This document shows positions 13,491-17,213 of a DNA stretch of 17,213 bases, piece after piece. The stretch spans positions 1 to 17,213 of the forward strand of contig JAODBN010000413.1 of assembly GCA_025463965.1 (NCBI GenBank), written 5' to 3'. The notes below the pieces were generated by a model. It was not told the DNA's origin. It saw nothing but the letters and a program-made list of their open reading frames with translations, and did no database searches. A program made the position numbers and the translations under genes. This DNA comes from Acidimicrobiaceae bacterium (lineage in GTDB: Bacteria > Actinomycetota > Acidimicrobiia > Acidimicrobiales > Bog-793). How positions within the stretch are numbered: position 1 is the stretch's first letter; each line of letters begins with the position of its first letter.

Positions 13491-13931
13491 TCAGGCCTCC
13501 AGGCTGCTCGGGTCCGGTGGTACGTCCACGGCGTGGGCCATCAGGGCCTCGAGAGGCACGAGCTCGAGCGCCCGAGCATGGGTCGAGGCGAGTACGACGA
13601 AGGCAGCGGCGCCGTCCTCGTGGGCCCGGAACCAGTTGCGCGCGGTCACGCACCAGCGGTCACCGGGGACGAGGCCCGGGAAGTGGTGGATGGGCATCGG
13701 GGTCACGAGGTCGTTGCCGATGCGTCGCTGATGGTCCAAGAACTCGGCGGTCACCACGGCGCAAATACTGTGGCTGCCGAGGTCCTCACGCCCTCCGCGA
13801 CAGCACCCGTCCCGGTAGAAGCCGGTCAACGGGTCCGTCCCGCAGGGCTCGAGCGGACCACCGAGCACGTTCTGCTCGGCCCCCGGCTGATCGGTCCCCG
13901 ATCCGCTCGGCACCGGTGGGAAGTTGGCCAT
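13491..13931 (-). CDS. DUF2237 family protein
   Basis: The 146-residue protein matches the conserved DUF2237 family, whose function is unknown. It shows NVLGGPLEPCGTDPLTGFYR, DGCCRGG, DLGSHSICAVVTAEFL, GNDLVTP and FPGLVPGDRWCV in order, a run of motifs that spans most family members; the conserved Cys residues suggest metal binding or redox chemistry. The frame is open far upstream into flhB, but the ATG at 13931 gives a normal length. It has no Shine-Dalgarno; instead a CATACT -10-like box lies 7 bases ahead, consistent with a leaderless transcript. The gene is followed after 4 bp by the aldehyde dehydrogenase. It has no known flagellar role and appears to be inserted here. Confidence 0.9.
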   Translation of the reverse strand: MANFPPVPSGSGTDQPGAEQNVLGGPLEPCGTDPLTGFYRDGCCRGGREDLGSHSICAVVTAEFLDHQRRIGNDLVTPMPIHHFPGLVPGDRWCVTARNWFRAHEDGAAAFVVLASTHARALELVPLEALMAHAVDVPPDPSSLEA

Positions 13932-13938
13932 CGCAGCC

Positions 13939-13944
13939 AGTATG
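13939..13944 (-). promoter_or_regulatory. Possible -10 box of a leaderless promoter for the DUF2237-ALDH pair
   Basis: The minus strand reads CATACT, which matches TATAAT at four of six positions, with seven bases to the ATG. This spacing would place the transcription start on the start codon, as is common for leaderless actinobacterial genes, and fits the lack of a Shine-Dalgarno. The -35 region is not convincing. Confidence 0.35.
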
Positions 13945-13970
13945 CACCGGAGCGGCCACGGCCGGCACCG

Positions 13971-13986
13971 CCGGCCGAAGGGCCGG
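13971..13986. repeat. Perfect hairpin directly after the flhB stop
   Basis: CCGGCC and GGCCGG pair perfectly around a GAAG loop, starting at the base next to the flhB stop codon. On the minus strand no T-run follows, so it may be a weak or Rho-assisted terminator, or a 3'-end stabiliser, for the fliOPQR-flhB transcript. Confidence 0.5.
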
Positions 13987-15075
13987 TCAGCTCGCCAGGT
14001 GATGGACCTCGACAAGGGCTCGGGCCGCGGGGGTGAGCCGATAGACGAAGGCGAGGAGCTTGGCCACCACCTCGTAGAGCCGGGCGGGCACCTCTTCGTT
14101 GACGTCGCAGGCGGCCGAGATGGCCCGGGCAAGGGGCGGGTTCTCGACGACGGGGATCCCCCGTTTGATCGCTTCGAGCCGTATCGCGAGCGCCACGTGA
14201 TCATCGCCTTTCGCGACGAGGCGCGGGGCCCGGTCATTGTCGCGGTCGTAGGCGAGCGCGACGGCCACGTGGGTGGGGTTGACCACGACGACGGTCGCGC
14301 CTGCCACCGCCGCCATGATCTGCATCCGGCTCATGCGACGCCGGCGCCGGCGGATCTCCCGACGGATCTCGGGTGAGCCCTCCGCCTCCTTGTTCTCCTG
14401 GCGCACCTCGTGCTTGGTCATCTTGAGCGAGTGGCCGAGACGGTGTCGTTGGAACGCGTAGTCGCCGAGGCCGAGGAGCAAGGCGGCGGCGCCGACGTAA
14501 CGCGCGACGCCGACCAGGGTGCCCCCCGCGATCCCGAGCGTCGTGCTGAGGGGAAGGGTGCCCGAGCCCATGAGCGCGCCGAAGAGATGGTGGGCCGAGA
14601 CGTAGCCGACACCGCCGAGGAGTGCGAGACGCAGGACCGACTTCATCAGCTCCCAGCCGCCCTGGGCCGAGAAGATCCGCTTGATGCCGGCGAGCGGGTT
14701 GATCTTGGACATCTTGAAGCCGAGCGCGCCGGGGGCGAAGCGAAGTCCCACCTGCGCGAACGAAGACGCGATGGCGACGAGACCGACGACACCGACGACG
14801 GGGCCGGCGGCCTCGGCCACGACGAACAGCCCCCGGCCGAGCAGCGCGGCATCCGTCTGGGGTGCGGCGCTCGGCAGCGCGGCGATGGCGCCCTGGAGGA
14901 ATCCCGTGACCTGGTGCACGGCGCGTTCGCCGAGGCTCGGGACGAGCGCGGCGAACACGAGCAGCGACATCCAGCCCCCGATGTCCTGCGACCGCGCGAC
15001 TTGGCCCTTGCGGCGCGCCTCGCGCAGGCGCTTCGGAGTTGGCTTCTCGCTCTTTTGGTCGTGGTCGCCCGCCAC
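13987..15075 (-). CDS. flhB: Flagellar export gate protein and specificity switch FlhB
   Basis: FlhB sits in the export gate; autocleavage of its cytoplasmic domain switches export from hook to filament proteins. The 362-residue protein has the N-terminal EKPTPKRLREARRKGQVARS, four hydrophobic segments between about 32 and 210, and the conserved KMSKINPLAGIKRIFS near 120. The autocleavage motif is intact at N266-P267-T268-H269 (VVVNPTHVAVAL), followed by the expected cytosolic subdomain (ENPPLARAI, EVPARLYEVVAKLLAFVYRL). The start is GTG with GGAGG (15083-15087) upstream, three bases after the fliR stop. It closes the fliOPQR-flhB unit; a hairpin follows, then the metabolic insert. Confidence 0.97.
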   Translation of the reverse strand: MAGDHDQKSEKPTPKRLREARRKGQVARSQDIGGWMSLLVFAALVPSLGERAVHQVTGFLQGAIAALPSAAPQTDAALLGRGLFVVAEAAGPVVGVVGLVAIASSFAQVGLRFAPGALGFKMSKINPLAGIKRIFSAQGGWELMKSVLRLALLGGVGYVSAHHLFGALMGSGTLPLSTTLGIAGGTLVGVARYVGAAALLLGLGDYAFQRHRLGHSLKMTKHEVRQENKEAEGSPEIRREIRRRRRRMSRMQIMAAVAGATVVVVNPTHVAVALAYDRDNDRAPRLVAKGDDHVALAIRLEAIKRGIPVVENPPLARAISAACDVNEEVPARLYEVVAKLLAFVYRLTPAARALVEVHHLAS

Positions 15076-15078
15076 CGC

Positions 15079-15840
15079 TCAGCCTCCGCCGACGATCTGG
15101 CTCATGCCACGCCCGACGAGGTTGGCCACATCGGAGGGGAGCGCCACCACGGCGAGGCCGAGGGCGGCGAAGGCGATGGTTGCCTGGAGGACGAAGCCCA
15201 GCGAGAAGACGTTGGTCTGAGGCGCGGCCTTTGCGAGCAGCGCCAAGAGGAGTTGCGCGACGAAGAGCACGGCGACGAGCGGCGCGGCCACCTCTGCTGC
15301 GGCGGCGAAGAACCCCGCCAGGTCGGAGCCGAGCAGCGTCGGGAGGCGCTGGACGACGAGAGGCGGGAGCCTCGTGCCGACGACCGAGAAGCTGCGAACG
15401 AAGCCCTGGGCCAAGATGGCGTCGGCCCCGGTCGTGAAGAGCAGCACGGTCGCCAGCCACTCATACAGCTGGCCGATCACCGGCAGCTGCTCCAGACCGA
15501 GCGGGTCGATCGACGGAGGCAGGTTGAGACCAGAAAACTGGTCGATGAGGGCGCCCGCGGACTGGACGGCTCCCACGAACAGCTGCACGACGAAGCCCAT
15601 CGCCGCCCCGACGAGGACCTGGAGCGCCACAGCGATCATCAGCGCCCCGGTGCTCTCGGGCATGGGGTCGTGCGCCAGCGGCCCCACCGCTGCCAACGCG
15701 AGCCCCGCGGCGATGGTGATCTTGGCGACCGCGGGGATCGCCTTGGTGGCGAACGGGGGACAGGCGATGAGGAACGCCGTCCCGCGCATCAGCGCGAGCA
15801 GGAAGGCGAGGATCGCCGCCCCGTCGAGGTTGAGGGTCAT
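15079..15840 (-). CDS. fliR: Flagellar export gate protein FliR
   Basis: FliR forms part of the helical FliPQR core through which flagellar proteins pass. The 253-residue membrane protein is of normal length with about six hydrophobic segments. The N-terminal LMRGTAFLIACPPFATKAIPAVAKI is the FliR pattern (R...L...P.F....IP...KI). GAMGFVVQLFVGAVQSAGALIDQFSGL near 80-105 and the IDP, PVIGQLYEWLATVLLF region are also typical. Its start codon overlaps the fliQ stop (ATGA), and AAGG lies a few bases upstream. It sits in the standard fliP-fliQ-fliR-flhB order. Confidence 0.95.
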   Translation of the reverse strand: MTLNLDGAAILAFLLALMRGTAFLIACPPFATKAIPAVAKITIAAGLALAAVGPLAHDPMPESTGALMIAVALQVLVGAAMGFVVQLFVGAVQSAGALIDQFSGLNLPPSIDPLGLEQLPVIGQLYEWLATVLLFTTGADAILAQGFVRSFSVVGTRLPPLVVQRLPTLLGSDLAGFFAAAAEVAAPLVAVLFVAQLLLALLAKAAPQTNVFSLGFVLQATIAFAALGLAVVALPSDVANLVGRGMSQIVGGG

Positions 15841-16112
15841 CCGCCTTGGAGGAGCGCCGGAATGGACCGGTACAGCTGGTCGGTGTAGGCGATCACCTGA
15901 TCGAGCATCCAGTGGCCAGTGAGGGCCAGGATCGCGGCGACCGCCACCACCTTTGGAAGGAAGGTGAGGGTGAACTCCTGAACGCTCGTGACTGCCTGGA
16001 ACAGCGAGATGGACAGGCCGATCACGAGCGAGACGAGCAGGAACGGGCCGGCCAGCTTGGCGACGAGGACGATGGCCTGGCCGACCAGGTTGACGACGGT
16101 GGTCGTGTCCAT
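15837..16112 (-). CDS. fliQ: Flagellar export gate protein FliQ
   Basis: FliQ is the small two-helix subunit of the FliPQR export core. At 91 residues it has the usual length. It shows the first hydrophobic segment (AIVLVAKLAGPFLLVSLVIG), the conserved loop ISLFQAVTSVQEFTLTFLPK near 49-68, where most members have QAxTQIQExTLxFxPK, and a second helix (VVAVAAILALTGHWML). The open frame reaches further upstream through fliP, but the ATG at 16112 gives the canonical N-terminus and lies 2 bp after the fliP stop. The stop overlaps the fliR start. Confidence 0.95.
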   Translation of the reverse strand: MDTTTVVNLVGQAIVLVAKLAGPFLLVSLVIGLSISLFQAVTSVQEFTLTFLPKVVAVAAILALTGHWMLDQVIAYTDQLYRSIPALLQGG

Positions 16113-16114
16113 GG

Positions 16115-16798
16115 TCAGTGGAAGCTGACGATGAGCGAGTGCACGACGAGCGCCCACCCGTCGACCAGGACGAACAGCAAGATCTTGAAGGGCAGTGAGA
16201 TCAAGGTCGGCGGGAGCATGAACATGCCCATGGACATGAGCACCGAGGACACGACAAGGTCGATCACCATGAAGGGGATGAAGACGACGAAGCCGATGAT
16301 GAAAGCGGTCTGGACCTCGGAGAGGACGAAGGCGGGGATCACCGTCGTCATGGGCAGGTGCTGGGGCTGAGAGATCCCCTGATGGGCGGTCGAGGCGAAG
16401 AGCTGCAGTTCGTTGTGGCGCGTCTGGCGCAGCATCCAGGTCTTGATAGGCACCTCGGCGGCGGCGAAGGCGTGCGTGGCGTTGAGATGACCGTGCAGAT
16501 ATGGCTGGATCGCGACGTGGTCGACCTGGGTGATGACCGGGGCCATCACGAACAGCGAGAGGAACAGGGCGATCCCCGCCAGCACCTGGTTCGGCGGGAC
16601 GTTCTGCAGCCCGAGGGCGTTGCGGGTCAGCCCGAGCACGATGAAGATGCGCGTGAACCCGGTCATGAGGATCAGCAGCGACGGGGCGATCGACAGCAGC
16701 GTCAGGGCGATGACGATGACGATCGACGTCGAGGGGCTGCTGAGGCCGCCGAGGTTGACGGTCACACTGCTGCCGCCCGCGTACAGGTGGCCGATCAT
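16115..16798 (-). CDS. fliP: Flagellar export gate protein FliP
   Basis: FliP makes up most of the helical export core. The 227-residue product has the family's central motif MTGFTRIFIVLGLTRNALGLQ followed by PPNQVLAGIALFLSLFVMAPV (near 45-86), and a C-terminal part (IPAFVLSEVQTAFIIGFVVFIPFMVIDLV) that is nearly invariant in FliP. The usual cleaved signal peptide is not visible: the start at 16798 gives a short N-terminus, and the in-frame codons up to fliO contain no ATG, GTG or TTG. There is no Shine-Dalgarno; the region holds a 16-bp palindrome and the end of an 11-codon ORF whose stop overlaps this start. It is followed by fliQ after 2 bp. Confidence 0.95.
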   Translation of the reverse strand: MIGHLYAGGSSVTVNLGGLSSPSTSIVIVIALTLLSIAPSLLILMTGFTRIFIVLGLTRNALGLQNVPPNQVLAGIALFLSLFVMAPVITQVDHVAIQPYLHGHLNATHAFAAAEVPIKTWMLRQTRHNELQLFASTAHQGISQPQHLPMTTVIPAFVLSEVQTAFIIGFVVFIPFMVIDLVVSSVLMSMGMFMLPPTLISLPFKILLFVLVDGWALVVHSLIVSFH

Positions 16799-16830
16799 GT
16801 GGCCGGGATCCCGGCCGAGAGATAAGACAT
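16795..16830 (-). CDS. Possible 11-codon leader ORF overlapping the fliP start
   Basis: An ATG at 16830 opens a short frame (MSYLSAGIPAT) with GGAGC six bases ahead. Its TGA stop overlaps the fliP ATG as ATGA, so ribosomes ending here could restart on fliP, which lacks its own Shine-Dalgarno. It may be chance; there is no evidence of conservation. Confidence 0.25.
   Translation of the reverse strand: MSYLSAGIPAT
16801..16816. repeat. 16-bp perfect palindrome two bases before the fliP start
   Basis: GGCCGGGATCCCGGCC equals its own reverse complement and occupies positions -3 to -18 relative to the fliP ATG, just where a ribosome-binding site would be. As RNA it can form a 6-bp GC hairpin with a four-base loop, or it may be a protein-binding site. 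It lies within the small leader ORF. Confidence 0.6.
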
Positions 16831-16861
16831 TGGCGCTCCACGATGGGGCGCCGCCGAGCGC

Positions 16862-17213
16862 TCAGCGCCGGACGGTTCGCTCCCGCAGGGTCGTCATGAT
16901 GGCTTCCCATGCCGTGGCGGAACCCGCCGGTAGTGCTGGCGCCGCCGTCCGTGGCGAGCGCTTGGTGTCGAGGTACGAGGCGTAGTCGGCGGGCACCGTG
17001 TCGGGGATGCCGAGCAGCGCCGCCGCGTCGAAGGGGTCCTCGGCGTCCTCGTCGGGATGGCCCTCGCCAAGGTCGGCGAGCAGCTGGACCGACTGGGCGC
17101 TCGAGCCGAGGACGAGAAGCCGGCCGCCCGCGTTCACCAGGAAGATGGCCGAGGTCTTGGACAGCGCACGTCGCTGAAGGACCTCGATGCCGTAGCCGTC
17201 GGCCGCGGTCCTC
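16862..17213 (-). CDS. fliO: Flagellar biosynthesis protein FliO, 5' end outside window
   Basis: FliO is a small membrane protein that assists assembly of the FliPQR core. The frame is open to the right edge, so the N-terminal membrane segment is missing; 116 residues are visible. They start with a beta-rich domain (GYGIEVLQRRALSKTSAIFLV, NAGGRLLVLGSSAQSVQLL) typical of FliO, whose members read like VVERxxLGxxxSLxLVxVGGRxLLVGxTxxSVxLL. An acidic linker (EGHPDEDAEDPFDAA) and a less conserved helix end the protein. An internal GTG at 17137 is not the start, since the family pattern continues upstream. It ends 63 bp before fliP. FliO is poorly conserved, but the position before fliPQR makes the call reliable. 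Confidence 0.85.
   Translation of the reverse strand, partial: RTAADGYGIEVLQRRALSKTSAIFLVNAGGRLLVLGSSAQSVQLLADLGEGHPDEDAEDPFDAAALLGIPDTVPADYASYLDTKRSPRTAAPALPAGSATAWEAIMTTLRERTVRR

Noticed and set aside
13932..14237. An extended N-terminus for the DUF2237 gene
   Set aside because: The extension overlaps the end of flhB and is unlike DUF2237; the shorter form has the normal family length.
14410..15888. A 492-codon plus-strand open frame opposite flhB and fliR
   Set aside because: It is a low-complexity, highly charged shadow of two well-identified genes.
1..17213. A CRISPR array, insertion sequence, phage, toxin-antitoxin or defence system
   Set aside because: I saw no regularly spaced repeats, transposase or integrase motifs, or nuclease or toxin-like genes; nearly all coding capacity is flagellar.

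Overview
The window is a flagellar gene cluster from a very GC-rich bacterium. Features pointing to a flagellated actinobacterium, perhaps class Acidimicrobiia, are the strongly GC-biased third codon positions, frequent GTG starts, probable leaderless promoters, and a small membrane protein of a type I recall from actinobacteria. This taxonomic placement is inference, not proof. I found no mobile elements, CRISPR arrays, or tRNA or rRNA genes.

The plus strand (1-3909) carries the end of fliD (filament cap), then fliS (flagellin chaperone), a 96-residue protein in the usual fliT position, and a large GT4-like glycosyltransferase. The last three are joined by overlapping stop and start codons and are probably co-expressed. 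The glycosyltransferase suggests that flagellin or other filament proteins are glycosylated.

The minus strand (3993-17213) reads, in transcription order: fliO (cut by the right edge), fliP, fliQ, fliR, flhB, then a two-gene metabolic insert (a DUF2237 protein and an alpha-ketoglutaric-semialdehyde-type aldehyde dehydrogenase), flhA, flhF, a 90-residue two-helix membrane protein, flgN, flgK, flgL, fliW, csrA, and a 99-residue membrane-anchored protein with paired Cys/His motifs. It converges on the plus-strand operon near 3910-3992.

The products fit one process. FliOPQR, FlhB and FlhA form the export gate, and FlhF would normally set flagellar site and number. FlgN and FliS chaperone FlgK/FlgL and flagellin, FliD caps the filament, and FliW/CsrA control flagellin translation. 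The points most worth checking are an FlhF whose GTPase motifs are all eroded with no flhG beside it; the unexplained membrane protein in the next position; a shared sigma-28-like motif (TCAA-N15/16-GCCGTTAG) ahead of flhA and flgN; a GGA-in-loop hairpin in the flhA leader that could bind CsrA; a 16-bp palindrome and tiny overlapping ORF occupying the fliP ribosome-binding region; and the metabolic pair that splits flhB from flhA with its own apparent promoter and terminator.
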